This document shows, one piece after another, positions 9,861-21,780 of a DNA stretch of 64,000 bases. This DNA comes from Poa pratensis (lineage: Eukaryota > Streptophyta > Magnoliopsida > Poales > Poaceae): NCBI GenBank assembly GCA_947311845.1, contig CAMZMU010000071.1:24932805-24996804 (forward strand), written 5' to 3'. Position 1 is the first letter of the stretch. Each line of letters opens with the position of its first letter. The position numbers and the translations under genes are program-made. The notes beneath the pieces are model-generated. The model saw nothing but the letters and a program-made list of their open reading frames with translations, was not told where the DNA came from and made no database searches.

Positions 9861-11438
9861 GAAGGAGTTTGTTTAGTCTTGTATGTGATGGTGACGTCTT
9901 GGGCAATTCTGGCGGTGGTCTCTTGAGTTGACGGACATTCTTGAGTTGACGGATTACAGTTTTGTTTAAACATGCATGAGCATGCAACCCTAATTTTGTA
10001 GGGAAAGTGTTGTAACTTAGATCATTTGTATGAGTTTTACTTGTATGACAAAGACATTGGTGCACGCCTCTGAATACAGTATTGTAAGTGCAATTTTCCA
10101 AGAGAAAAATGAATTATGTTTTGGAAACTTAACACTTCAAATGTCTAGGATAGCTAGCCCTGTAAGGAATAATACAACACAACGAGGATAAAGTATGGAC
10201 TATGCCAAAGAATTAGTTCACAACATAGTATGGACTATGCCAACCAAACTTCTATTTATTATCAACGCCTCTAGTACAGACTTTGGTAGCCTTTCAAAAG
10301 AATTACAAAGCATATTTAAAAAAAAGGAAATTGCTATTCCATTTCTATCGCGCGCCAAACAATATACAGATTGGACAGAACCTAAAAACTGACACAGCTA
10401 CAGCCTACAAGGTACATAGTGAAAGAATTATGGATGCTAAATTAAATGCTTGTACAACTATGACTTCTGGACTTCTAGTTTTATCTTGGGGATTTTGTGG
10501 AAATGCACCTTCCACACAAAATAAGCCGTGATACAGCTCGCGACCTTCCAGTCCTTACCCTAAGCGACGAGAGCTGTGGAAAATTGACTGGATTAGCTTG
10601 ACAAAAACACATATCATAGAGAAGCATTATAACAAGAACTGGAATTTAAGCAGGGCTCACAAACTCTGACACTAATTGGTCACACGCATAACCAGTGTGC
10701 GAACACCATGTTGTGCTCTAGTATCCACAGTGCTAATGCTCACTTGAAAATCTACAGCCATTCGAAATATATGCAAAATCCCACAAGAATGCAAGAGGAA
10801 AAAATCTATCTGACAAAGTACTAGCTCCTCTTTTTGGCACTATGTGTATGTTACTTTTTGGTTAAATTGTATTAGATTTCATCATAAAATTATTGTGCTC
10901 GTCTCAATAGAAGGTCTATATTCTTCAAGGTATGACCGAAGGAGAGCACCATATCCAGCCAGGCGGCCAGCTCAAAAGAGGCCCTCATATCTTTTAAGGT
11001 TATACAGATCCATCTATTGCAGAAAGGACTAAGGTAATAGTGGCTTGTTTCTATAGTTCCACAAAAGCAAGTGTCCTTTAAATACGGGCTTCAGTGATAA
11101 TGAGAGTCGGGAACATTAGTTTACTTTCAAGTTGGATTTACAGGTTGTTAGCAGGGGAAAGAAAGATGGTATGTGATTTACTTTGGAGAAGTATTTGCAA
11201 CATTTTAGTTTCATTGCTTCTAGTGCACAGGGTGGATCTCTGTTTTGGAAGAGCATCAATGGTGCAAATGAATGGTTCTGGTTAAGGGCAAATTATAATT
11301 CTCTCTGGGAGAAGATTAAGATTTGGCACGACGTTTAGTGGGGCGAACGTTCTCTTAACTTTTGCTCCCCTGACATCTTTTATATCTGTGAGCAACAAGG
11401 TGCATCTGGAAAACGATACAACATTCCTAATTGTATTC
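9861..11438. other. Intergenic, no gene recognised
   Basis: Only short frames are present. A small direct repeat ACATAGTATGGACTATGCCAA / AAGTATGGACTATGCCAA lies near 10190-10240. The segment at about 11100-11440 might belong to an older retroelement, but no domain or border supports that. Confidence 0.35.
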
Positions 11439-11453
11439 AAGATCCATTGGTAC

Positions 11454-11601
11454 GGCGGGTGCCAAACGTTTGAGGAATGTAATTTTGGGAGAGTAATCCC
11501 TTATGTTCTTGGTTCGGGCCGCTTCTTGGCCCTTGTGAAACTTAAAAACCTCTCTTCTTAATTAATGGATGAGGCAAAGCTTTTGCCTCCGTTTAAAAAA
11601 A
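11454..11601 (+). mobile_element. 5'-truncated LINE 3' end with poly(A) and 15-bp target duplication
   Basis: The insert begins GGCGGGTGCC and ends with GAGGCAAAGCTTTTGCCTCC followed by an A run, the usual 3' end of Triticeae LINEs. It is flanked by AAGATCCATTGGTAC at 11439-11453 and 11602-11616. Only about 150 bases were inserted, a typical dead-on-arrival LINE. The site lies at the C-terminal end of the STICHEL-like gene on the opposite strand. Confidence 0.88.
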
Positions 11602-11944
11602 AAGATCCATTGGTACTGACTTTTTAGGGACACACCCAGTGGTACTGACTTCAGTGACACGGAATTTCCAACAAAACTCAGCATGAAAGATTACCTTCCG
11701 TCGAGTCTTTGAAGTTCTCCAACAAAGTATATCCTCGATCTAGGCTCTAATCTCCTGTGCACAAATAATATAGCAATTAAATATCGTACTCTGAGTAGCT
11801 CAAATCCAAAAGCTGAATTGGCTAAATGAATTTTAACATAGTAAGTTTGACTGGCATATTATGCTGTTACGAAAATGCTTTCTTAATGCTCCTGATGAAG
11901 TCACAATTTCTGCTGGTAGAGTATTGATTCCTCTTGGTTTCCAT

Positions 11945-12269
11945 GCCTCACAGCCCTTCTGGTTTCTAGTAATCATATCACTACCGCTGTGCAAAATCTC
12001 AATGAAAAACTCCTTGTATTTTGGCCTAGGCAAAAATGAGAAATGTGTAGATCTAGATTGGTGAACAGTGCACAGTTTCAAATTTTAAAATTTTGCCATA
12101 TTTGTCATTTTTTGTAGCCTAAAATAATAAGAAGTTTGCATTGAAATGTTGCACACTGATAGATCTCTACATTATCTACACAAAGAATTTTGTCCGAATT
12201 TTTTGAAACATAAAAATGCAGATCTCGATTATTTCAAAAAAAAAAAGTCCCGTGTAGCTCGGGTGCCAT
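11945..12269. mobile_element. Foldback MITE (left arm eroded) in the last intron of the STICHEL-like gene
   Basis: The right arm (TTTGTCATTTTTTGTAGCCT, GCATTGAAATGTTGCACAC) is inverted relative to the left (GTGCAAAATCTCAATGAAAA, TTTTGGCCTAGGCAAAAATG). The right end is GTAGCTCGGGTGCC, like the ends of the copies at 1717 and 18721. The left end could not be set precisely. Confidence 0.6.
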
Positions 12270-14982
12270 TTGCAGTTGTTATACTATTATTGCTGTACTA
12301 AAAATTGCCATGCAAGAGCTTGGCGAATCCTAAAAGAAAACATCGTCATTTCATGTTATTGGTTTTTATAACACATGGAGTGAAGTAGTGAAGTGGCATG
12401 TATTAAATTCTTAGATGCAAAGCTCAAGTGCTACTTCTATATTATTTTAGGCTATTTGACATGATGAATTGATCATAAGAACATGTTACTTACAAATTCT
12501 CTTGTTCCAGCTTTTCTGCAATTGACAAAGCTTTTCGTCTAGACCAGCCTCCTCCTTGAGAACAGGCCTCTGCCTTACCAATAACATGAGCAAGTGATAC
12601 CTTTCCTTTTACTATGCTGTTCTGTCGACGCTGTTTATGTCCATTTCTTCCTCCTTGATTAATGGTTTGGTGATGACAAAGCCTCTTCCCATATACTATC
12701 ATTTTTTCTTTCATTTATATCAAGAACGCCCTTATCTGTTTCAGCATGACAATGCATGTGAGAAGGACCGACTTCAATGATCTCGCCTTCTGTTAATATA
12801 TGAGGATCAGATTGCATCCATCTGGTCTTAGTAGAGCTAGATCCCTTCACAGGTCTGTCTTTTTTAAGCCTCCTGATGAGATTTTTTTCACCTCCAGAAG
12901 AAAGCGGACTATGTTTAGAGAAGGACCTCCTTAGTGTCATGTTGGAGGAGTCATTCTCCGGGTAAGTAAACATAGATGGATCATGACCTTCTCTCACATC
13001 GTTTTTTGATTCATATCGGATTTCAAGAATTATAGCAGAATGAAGAACAGACTCAAATGCCTGCAGAATTTGTCCCCTGAAGTTTTCAGCTTTGGACTTA
13101 TTTACACGTGAGCTGAATATCAGTTGCACTGTCGGTGCTGTAGGAAGGAAAGAAAATGATGTTAAAAAATGATCTGGTAGAAAAACAGGCTAACAACGTA
13201 ACACAATAAATAGACCAAGACAAATACCATACAAGTGTTCCAATTGAGTTGACCAATTCTATGTCATAATTACTTAACTGTTTTTAAAAGCAGTTTAGAG
13301 TAACATGCTTGTGCAAGGAAATAATAATTCAACATAGCACAACTACAAGGTGGGACTTAGGAGGCAAGTGCGTTGGGCCGGGCCAGCCAGGCTGACCCAT
13401 TGGTCCATCCTAGTCATTTGGTTGACATAAGTTTCATTTGTATACAAGGTAGACACCCAATTGGCATGAAAGTGAATCTGTAACTGAATGAGGTGGTCCA
13501 ATGGGATGACCCACTCCATCCCTATTTGCAAGCTGGTGAGGTAATCAGCTTAGATATCACTTATTTCATAGATTGCTACTTCACCATCTAAACATTATGG
13601 TTCAAGAAAATTATAATGTTTACGTACAATCATAAGGATTTCATCAACCAGAGAACAAAGTTGTATTTCTTGTTTAGAGAAAAATATTAGTTACTTAGCC
13701 AAGATTCAAGTTACCCATGAGCATTGTGACTGATTAAAACGAAGTGCCAAGAATTACGTGAGTAACTGATGCTAGTATATAAAAGCAATTGATACAAACC
13801 CTATCATCTGATTATCTTGTCAGCACAAAAGAAAAAATGCCCTCAGGTACAAGCTGCTCAAAAACTTATGGCATGATGTAGATCACCGAAAGAAATAAAT
13901 GGATGTCATCAGACTTCCGAGTCTTACCAGTGCCTAGGCGGACGGATCTTAGCTTTCCTTCTTTGGCCATCATTTTTCTCAGTGTATCTGACTGAAGTCT
14001 CTCAAGCACAGCTTGCCAGATCATTTCATTTTCAGTTTTGCTATGTTTAGATCGCTCATTTGGTTTCCCAACACTGGCTGACAAACCATTGCGATTTGAT
14101 GTACGTTCAACGGGTCTCTTTTCCCCATAAGAAGTGCTTGCTACATTACCATTATGCTCAATAGCCGAGTGCCATGCTGCATCCTTATCAGGAAAGGAAC
14201 CAGGCAATACACCATGGTTGAAACTTGAGCTTGTTGATGAACTTGGCAGCATATACTGCTTATCAGGAGCAAGCTGAAGCAGAGCAGCCGTAAGCCATGT
14301 TGCCTTGTCATTAGAAACCCTCAACTGTTTTTCTGCTTCCGATAGTGTTTTCAAGGCCTGGCGTAGCTTTTCCATGTCGTTTTTTGACACTGAAATTAGT
14401 ACCAGAACAGTACATTATGTGGCCGCAAAATATATACTGTAAGTGAACAGAGTGGAAAGGCAGGTCAATCAGATGAGCTACTTCCTACTCTTAGCAGAGA
14501 TAGACAGGATAAAATATAATGTGTATTTATTTTGAACTATCCATGGTTGAAAAACTAGTTGCTTACAAGTTGGACGTTTGAAGAACTTTCTTCGTGGCCT
14601 TTCTCTTGCGAATGTGTAGGAACCAGCCAGGATGTCAGTAATTATTGTGGCAAGCTGAGACATCAGAGCTAAAGGATCAACTCCGGTTTCTGTTATGTCC
14701 CGTAATGTCTTCACTGTGTTCACAGTATCAGCAGATAGTGCCAAATCAAGCAGATCAACCAGCTTATCATCAGACACCAAACCAACCTGCAACATAAAAA
14801 GCAGCTAAGTTGGATTGTTATCACAAACAAGAATTGCAAACAAGGAGCATGGACTGAAAAATAAAATTACACTTTTGACAGGGGCTTTAAATAAATGACT
14901 TGCTTCAAATTGAATTCTTGGCACTAAACTTGAAACCACATTTCAGCAAAGAATCGAGAAAATTAACAGATTCATATCAAAG

Positions 14983-15150
14983 AGGTACTCCCAGTGTTTA
15001 TATAAAAAAGGCGTATAAATTTTGTCCAAAGCCAAACAATGTAAAGTTTGACCAAGTTCACAGAAAAAACTGTCAACCACTATAATAATATAGACATAAT
15101 ATGAACATATATTTCATCGTATTGTAAATGTTAAAACTTTGCCTATAAAC
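14983..15150. mobile_element. Stowaway-type MITE, truncated, in intron 1 of the STICHEL-like gene
   Basis: TACTCCCAGTGTTTATATAA followed by GCCAAACAATGTAAAGTTTG and ACTGTCAACCACTATAATAA resembles the left part and centre of the MITE at 559-782. No right terminal repeat was found. Confidence 0.55.
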
Positions 15151-17429
15151 TTGTACATTTAGTGCCTGTGCCGATTATTCCAATTATGTGCTATTTCAAT
15201 TATATGGGTCAGCTCTCAGCTGAAGTTACCACACTATGCCAAATGAACTTCTTGAGATTGCAGGATTAAGCAAAACTAGCAATGCCCTAACAAAATCATT
15301 ACTTCTACTCGATACCTTCTATTCAAACCAGAAGGAAGATGGGCATTGAATCTACGGTATATAGATTGATTAAAAAATAATTAAAAACGGATAAGATACT
15401 GATGATTGGAGATATCTTACGAGTTCTTGGACAAGAGACAGAGAAATCCTCTGCCCCAGCAAACTCAGCTGATCAAGAGTCATCTCCGCATCTCTCAATG
15501 ATCCATCTGAACGGGATGCAATCAACCTCATTGCATCCCTATCAACATCTAGGCTTTCACTGGTGGAAATCCACTGCAATGTGTTGACGATTTCACACTC
15601 CTTGAGCTTGGGGAAAAAGAACTTCTGACATCTCGACAGGATGATATGAGGAAGGTCAAGGTCGGGACCGACAAGATAAACACCACACGGCGGGGTGCAC
15701 GGTCAATCACTTTCGAGATGATGCTCCAAGTGTCTGCTGGCAGTGTGTCGCAGTCATCAAATATAAACACCCTATAGTGTGATGGCGCCGGTGAAAGCAT
15801 GACATTGTCAAGGACATCCACAATCCCGTCCATGTCAATGTTGCCTACGGGCCCAATCTCCATCACGCTCCTGCTCTTGCCAACATTGTGCGCCACGCAG
15901 GAAGCGCACGAGTCGCATGGCCGCGGGTGCTCGGCGGAGTGGCAGTTGAGCGCCTTGGCGAAGACGCGCGCGCAGGATGTCTTCCCTGTCCCGTGCGGCC
16001 CGTAGAAGACGTACACCAACCCAATCTTCCGCCGTAGGACGGCGTTAGACAGCGCCTGCACCACCAAGCTCTGCCCGACCACGTCCTTGAACGTCCTAGG
16101 CGCGAACTTCTGCGTCAGGCTCCGGTGCCGGCCACGGCTCAGCTGAGAACTCTGCCCAGACCGCGCCTCTGACATGAGGTCGGAATCCATCTCGCTGCTC
16201 TGGTTGGAGAATATCCCGAGCTCCCCGGAGTAGCTCCTGCCAATGCCATTCCGTGCGCCGGAGGTGGCCGCCTCGACGAGCAGAGGCAACGCGTCGGAGT
16301 CGAAGCTGGTCGACGAGGCCAGCCTCTCGGACTTCACCGGGAAAAGAGAATGCGCACCGCCGCCGAGGTGCGCGCGGGAGGCTGCGGCGGCTTCAGATGC
16401 GCGCCCCGCGGCAGACTTGGGGTCGGAGAGGCCGCACGAGAGGCTCCGGCCGGCTAAGTCGAGGATGGACTTGCCGCGGTGGTGGAGACGCGACCAGTTC
16501 CACGGGATGCCGCAGACGTTGCGCGAGTCCTCTGCCTGCGACACGTGCTGCCCCGCGCCGTGGCGGAAGAGGTACTTGTTGCCGCAGACGGCCTCTTGGG
16601 AGCTGGAGTTGACGGAGGGCGCGCGATCTGGGGCCGGCCTGCTGGTGGTGGTGGCGGTGCCGGCGCGGCGGCCGGCCCCGCGCTTGAAGCGGCGGCGGGG
16701 GCGGCGGGATGGCTTGGGGTGGGGGTTCTCGGAGAGCTGGTCCAGGAGCGTCTTGAGCGCCGTGGCGCTGCGGCGGGACTTGGCGGGTAGGTCGTCGTCG
16801 TCGGTGTAGGGGTCGGGGTCGGCGGCCACCTTGGAGGAGGACTCGACGGAGCGGCGCGTGGACGGGTCCCGGAGCGGGCGCGAGCGCTGGAGCGCGAGGA
16901 GGTCGCGCATCAGCGCGGCGGAGGTGACGGACGTGGGGCTCCGCGGCCTTCGGCTCGAGGAGGAGGCGGCGGCGGCTCCGGCGTGCGCGTGCTGGTGGTG
17001 GCGCAGGTGGATGCAGTTGGTGAGGTGCGCGTGGCCGCGGAGGTGGCCGCCGCCCCCCGCTGAGGCCGTGGCACGGTCCGGTGCTGGCATTGCGGCACGT
17101 ACGGCACGAGCGCCCGCGGCACTGGGATTGAGGTGCGCTGAATCCCTCGCGCTAGGCCATCTGGGCGTCAGTCGGCGTGTGTGTGCGACTGGGAGTGATA
17201 ATGGCGGTATATGGTTAGGAGATTTCGCCTTTTCGGTTGGAGCCTGCAGGATTTCACGGGGAGAACAGGGGGAAAAGCCAGCGAGGGAGGGGGAGTGGGT
17301 GGGGGATGGCCTCGTCGTCTCGTGCCGGGTGTGGCAACTCGCGCTGCTTTCGGGGATCGCGCCCGCGTCGCCGGGGCAGGAGAGCAGCACGGCCACCGCA
17401 CGAGATCTCCCACGGTGCCACGGTGGGAA

Positions 17430-18104
17430 TAGAGATAATGGGTACCCATACCCGTTTACCCTGCAGCTAAAAACCCTATTAGGATAAGAGTATGAGATAA
17501 AAAAATTACTCATGGGTGAAAAATATTATACCCATCGGGTAGAAAGGGTACAGGTATGAGAACGTATAACCCATACAACCCATACCCGTGTACCCTTGTA
17601 CCCATCTAGTATTTGATAAGCGAGTCTAAACTTACAGGCACATATGCATGAGTAAGGTCTATGCATAAGGCCAAGATCATAATTCACAAACATGTTATAT
17701 TGTGTCACACATGTAGGAATTGCTCGCTACACCCTCACCCTCCGTGGATGGTGTACCACCCGGTGACTGCCTTATTATACTGATAAATTAGCTATCACTA
17801 ATATTGCATGTAATCTATCGGACTCACGTGGTCACGCCTCGACTCCCGATAAAGCAAAAATATAAATATATCGTTTCCGGATGAGTTATGTGTTGTTTTT
17901 ATGACTATTTTCTGCTCAATTTGACGTGTTTTAAACGTGGATATTTTTACCTGCGGGTACCCATCTACCCTGCCGGGTAAAGGGTATGGGAAAAAGTTAT
18001 ACCCATTGACGGGTATGGGTACGGGTGACAGGTAAGATTGAGGTCGATGGGTAAGGGTATGGGATGGCTCCACCCTTACCCATATCCTGCGGGTGCCATC
18101 CCTA
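17430..18104. mobile_element. Non-autonomous hAT element (675 bp) upstream of the STICHEL-like gene
   Basis: It is flanked by the 8-bp duplication GGTGGGAA (17422-17429 and 18105-18112). Ends are TAGAGATAATGGGTA and, inverted, TAGGGATGGCACCCG, close to the Ac-type hAT end (C/T)AGGGATGAAA. Subterminal regions are packed with GGGTA / TACCC motifs on both sides, as expected for transposase-binding repeats. No transposase frame. It lies about 340 bases before ATG 17090 and so separates the gene from its old upstream region. Confidence 0.85.
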
Positions 18105-18159
18105 GGTGGGAATGGATTGGCCTCGGCTCGGCGCCTCGGGGCGTGGGCATCCGCCGCGG

Positions 18160-18715
18160 TGGCGTTTTTGATATATGTAAATGGATCTTATCAGATTAAA
18201 TTTTGTATTTACCATACTTTTATTATAATTTTTCATCGGATTCAAAGTGGAACAAATAAAAAGTCAGTTACGGATTCGGAAACGGATATATGTGGTCATG
18301 AATTCAAAACGGAAACGGATCAAACTCAGGGATGAAAATAAAATTAATCGGATATATACATGCATAAGTAGATCGGCAAACCGTACGACCAAAAATAATT
18401 GTTTAATAACCTAGTAACATAATAAAGTTGTACTCTATATTATTTACAATGACTATGTAAGTGAGTTGTTATTTAACAGACGAACTCAACAACTTACAAT
18501 TACAAATTGTGTTCTAGTAGGTTAGACATTTCGGCAGAAAATCGGATTATATGGCTTAAAACCATCGAACAATCCTACTAAACTTGTAAATAATCCATAT
18601 ATAAAACTATTTGAGATACCATATCCGGGTGTTAGTTTCTGAACCGGATATGCTAAACGGTTTCGGAATCGAATACAGTACGAAAATTATCCTTAAATGG
18701 CAGTACCGAAGCCTG
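18160..18715. other. Probable Ac-like hAT remnant
   Basis: Contains CAGGGATGAAAAT at 18330, matching the Ac terminal sequence, and AAACGG-type motifs (GGAAACGGATC, CTAAACGGTTTCGG), as in Ac subterminal repeats. Opposite end and target duplication were not found, so borders are approximate. Confidence 0.4.
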
Positions 18716-18720
18716 GAAAG

Positions 18721-19198
18721 CCCGAGTTACACATAACCCTATATTTTGCAAAGTAAGAAAATCATAGTTTGAAGTTCTAGAAAATTCTAAAAACATCCCA
18801 GATGTAGACAATAGTGCATTCTACCAACATGGAAAATCTCAATTCAAAATAATTCATATTCTGAGCTACATGCAAATAAAAAAATCTAACATATTTTGGA
18901 GAGTTCAAATTTCCACTATTCACAACTTTACGATTTAGGTTTTGTCTTTTTTTGCACAACCTAAAATATAACATACTCCCTCCGATTCTAAAAACATGTC
19001 ACATCATGTACTACCATTTGTACATAGCTAGTTCTCTTTCGACGACAATTTTTCTAAATCGGAGGGAGTATTTCTTTTTGAAGTTTTACACTGGTAAAAG
19101 ACAACACAATATACATTCAAGATTTTTTCAGAATTTTTTGAAATTAAAAAAACGATTTTTGAATTTTACAAATTACAGCGCTATGTGTAGCCCGAGCT
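18721..19198. mobile_element. Foldback MITE carrying a nested Stowaway element
   Basis: The ends are CCCGAGTTACACATAACCC and the inverse of GCTATGTGTAGCCCGAGC. Arms share GAAAATTCTAAAAA / TTTTTTCAGAATTTTTTGAA type sequence in inverted order. A Stowaway element splits the right half at 18976-19068. Same family as 1717, 11945 and 34435. Confidence 0.65.
18976..19068. mobile_element. Stowaway MITE nested in a foldback element
   Basis: Begins CTCCCTCCGATTCTAAAAA and ends with the inverse of CTCCCTCCGATTTAGAAAAA; flanked by TA on both sides (18974-18975, 19069-19070). 93 bp, non-coding. Confidence 0.9.
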
Positions 19199-19222
19199 AC
19201 AAATCGGCGTTCTCGTAGCAAG

Positions 19223-21658
19223 TGAAAGAGCATGGTGCCCCCATGTGTGGTTTTGATAATTAATGACAATCCTTATGGACTAATGCTTGCATTGAGATAT
19301 TCTTATAGATCTTGTCCATAGGAAAGTTTGGTGTTCATGTGTTGGACCCTAGATGCTTATAAGATGACCAAGATCCTTTTCAAGGGTTTATATGAAGAAT
19401 GGTCTTATATTGAGTTGAGCATATTGCAAGCATGTCTTGAAGAATATGATTGGCTTGGATATTCATGTTCTCCTTCAAGACATCATCTTTGTGAAGAAAG
19501 AAGAAAAGATACAAAGTTGATCAAGACTAAGTGGAAAGGATGGATTCAAGTGATCAACACACAAAGCTACATGTTGTACCATGTGGGATCTTGTGATCTA
19601 ATGGTATGGTAAGCAATCGTCTATATAACTTTGTGAACTAACCCATATATATGTGTGTGGAGTATCTATGTGGGGTTAGGTATCTTTCTATGGGCATGCA
19701 TCAAAGGAAGATTCCATATAGCCCATGGCGGATGACGTCAAGCGGTGGTCGTCATCAAGATAATGGCCAAGTGAAGATGTTCTTAAAAGTGGCTCTCCCA
19801 TATTGTGTATGGGGGAGCATTTCACAAGACTTCACCAAGCAGAGCACAATCAAGAAAGGTGATCCAACTTGAGGTGATCAAGATCGTCATCATCTAGCTC
19901 AAGTGGATTGCGCAAGGCAAAGGTATGACCTTGATAGGGTTTCTATTTTATCGGTCTCATGGTGTTAGTGAGAGACCAGATTATAAGATAGATGCCACAC
20001 TTTCAAGAGGGGCTCTCGAATAAGTAACTTGATAGTATCGTTCGGAGAGAGCTCAAACCTTTGCATACTTGGCATCATCTTTCTTGGTTCTTATTTGGCT
20101 TTTATCTTTGTGAGGTTTTGGTGCTTGTCATGTTCGTCATGACAATACCAAGTTGTTCGAAAACGGTTTTACTTTGGAAAACTTGTTGCGTTTTCGTGTT
20201 GGAAATATTATCGGTTTATCCGTGAGGAAAGTTCCACACCTTCCCATGTGTGTCAACTTAACTCTATTTATGGTTCTTAATATTTCCACTTTTTGTAGGC
20301 CTTCTCCTTGTCGTTACCTTTCCATCAAAATTGGTTTCACCTAATTTGGAGCTTCCATGCAAAAGTTGTTGCCGTTTTGGTGTTCGCTCTATTTGCTGTT
20401 TTACCTGTCGGCGGTAGTACCGCTGGCTTAAGCGGTACTACCGCCAGTTCCCCTACGGCGAGCAGCTGAAGCGGTACCGCTGCGGGTACCGCTGTTTTGC
20501 CGTTCGGAGCCTTCTTCCGGTACCACCAGCGGTACCGCCGGCGGTACCAACTGGTACCGTGGGCGTGGGATCGGTGAACCTTTGACCAGTCGTTGACTGG
20601 CCCGGCGGCTGCGTTGTAGAACCCAGCGGTAGTACTGCCTATCCCAGCGGTACTACCGCTGGGCTCGAAAACTGCAGCCAACGGTTGGATTCGTGGGAGC
20701 CTTTTTAAGGGGTCTTCTTCCCCAATGGTTCCCCAACCATTCTTGCAAGTTTTGCTCTCCATTGTTGTTCTCCAAAAGCTTGCTTTCTCTCAATCCCTCC
20801 AATGATTCTTGCTCATTCTTGAGGGAAACAAGAGAGGAGATCTAGATCTACTTCTCCACCAATCAATCTCTCCTCTAAGTGAGGGGAGCATATTGGATCT
20901 AGATCTTGGGATTCATTTGTTGTTTTCCTTGCTCTTCCTCCCATCTTCCTCCATAGCATTAGTTGCTTTGGTGGGATTTGAAAGTGAAGGGCTTTGAGCA
21001 CTTCTTGTGTTCTTGCCATTGCATTAGGTGCATCGGTTTGAGTTCTCCACGGTGATACGTGGAGGTGAAGTTTGAGAAGCTTTACTCTTTGTGGTTCTTG
21101 TTACTCCTTGGGTTGGTTGTAACCCTAGGAGGCTTTGTGAGTTTCGGAGGGAGTCCGAGGCATTGTTGGGAGGCTCCAACTCATTGTGGAGTTCCCCGAC
21201 CTTTGTGTATTGGTTTGGTCAACGCCCTCAAGTCGACCTCATAGTGGAACGAGTCAATCCCTCGAGGGTGAAGCTCACGGAGAATAGAGTGAGCACATCC
21301 GTGCTATTGGAGCGCCTAGGTGGCTCCACACTCCTCCAACGTAGACGTACTTCCATTGGGAAGGAACTACGGGAAACATCTCCTCGTGTCCACTTTGCGG
21401 TTACTTCTTTACCCAAACCATTTACTTATGCATTTACCTTTGTGATAGCCTTCGTGCTTGAAGTTATCTATCTTGCTATCTCTTAGTGGTTATCTTGCGT
21501 AGCATAAGTTGTTGGTGCACATAGGTGAACCTAGCTTGTTTAGGTTTTGTGCTTGATAAATTAAACGCTAGTTTTATTCCGCATTTATTCAAGCCTAAAC
21601 CGCAATTATTTTAAAACGCCTATTCACCCCCCCTCTAGGCGACATCCTCGATCTTTCA
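19223..21658. mobile_element. Solo LTR (2436 bp) with 5-bp target duplication
   Basis: Starts TGAAAGAGCATGG and ends CTCGATCTTTCA, so it has TG..CA borders with short inverted ends (TGAAAGA/TCTTTCA). Flanking GCAAG at 19218-19222 and 21659-21663. Sequence such as CCTATTCACCCC...CTCTAGGCGACATC is typical of long Triticeae LTRs. No primer-binding site or internal domain follows, so unequal recombination probably removed the rest. Frames inside (for example 19328-19612, 21091-21486) are not regarded as genes. Confidence 0.85.
20405..20665. repeat. Cluster of palindromic GCGGTACTACCGC motifs inside the solo LTR
   Basis: The motif AGCGGTACTACCGC(C/T) and variants (CGGCGGTAGTACCGCTGG, CAGCGGTACTACCGCTGGG) recur about ten times. 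Each is close to its own reverse complement, so the RNA or single strand could form many alternative hairpins. Confidence 0.75.
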
Positions 21659-21780
21659 GCAAGGCCCCCGTTTTGGCAGAAGTGGTTTGGGTAATTGGGT
21701 GGGTGCCTTCCACAGTGACACTTAACACAGGTCGATGATAAGACGCTACAGAATAACAGAAACGCTCTCTAGTGTGATTA

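Larger units (their letters stand above)
11617..17090 (-). pseudogene. STICHEL-like (DNA polymerase III gamma/tau-related) gene, five exons, three frame breaks
   Basis: Exons on the minus strand: 15421-17090, 14567-14786, 13928-14389, 12494-13137 and about 11617-11754, with matching intron phases. STICHEL-type proteins resemble bacterial clamp-loader gamma/tau subunits; the Arabidopsis founder controls trichome branching. ATG 17090 is chosen because the family start follows (HLRGHAHLTNCIHL, then LMRDLLALQRSRPLRDPS). Later come KFAPRTFKDVVGQ, Walker A GPHGTGKT near residue 360, zinc cluster CDSCASC, Walker B-like FIFDDCDTL, RMQ-type RSDGSLRDAEMTLDQLSLL, and SEAEKQLRVSNDKATWLTAALLQL in exon 3 (given here in two parts: SEAEKQLR and WLTAALLQL). 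Lesions: a one-base loss near 15672 after RRVVFIL, a net one-base gain near 12665 creating a stop, and two extra bases near 11738 in the last exon (RLEPRSR). A LINE fragment sits at the 3' end. Either a decaying gene or an error-prone assembly. Confidence 0.88.

Noticed and set aside
10844..11285. Short plus-strand frames with many hydrophobic residues
   Set aside because: No family resemblance and no splice or promoter context; left as intergenic.
16243..17487. Several long frames on the plus strand (up to 218 codons)
   Set aside because: They lie opposite the GC-rich first exon of the STICHEL-like gene, which has clear family motifs; these are antisense shadows.
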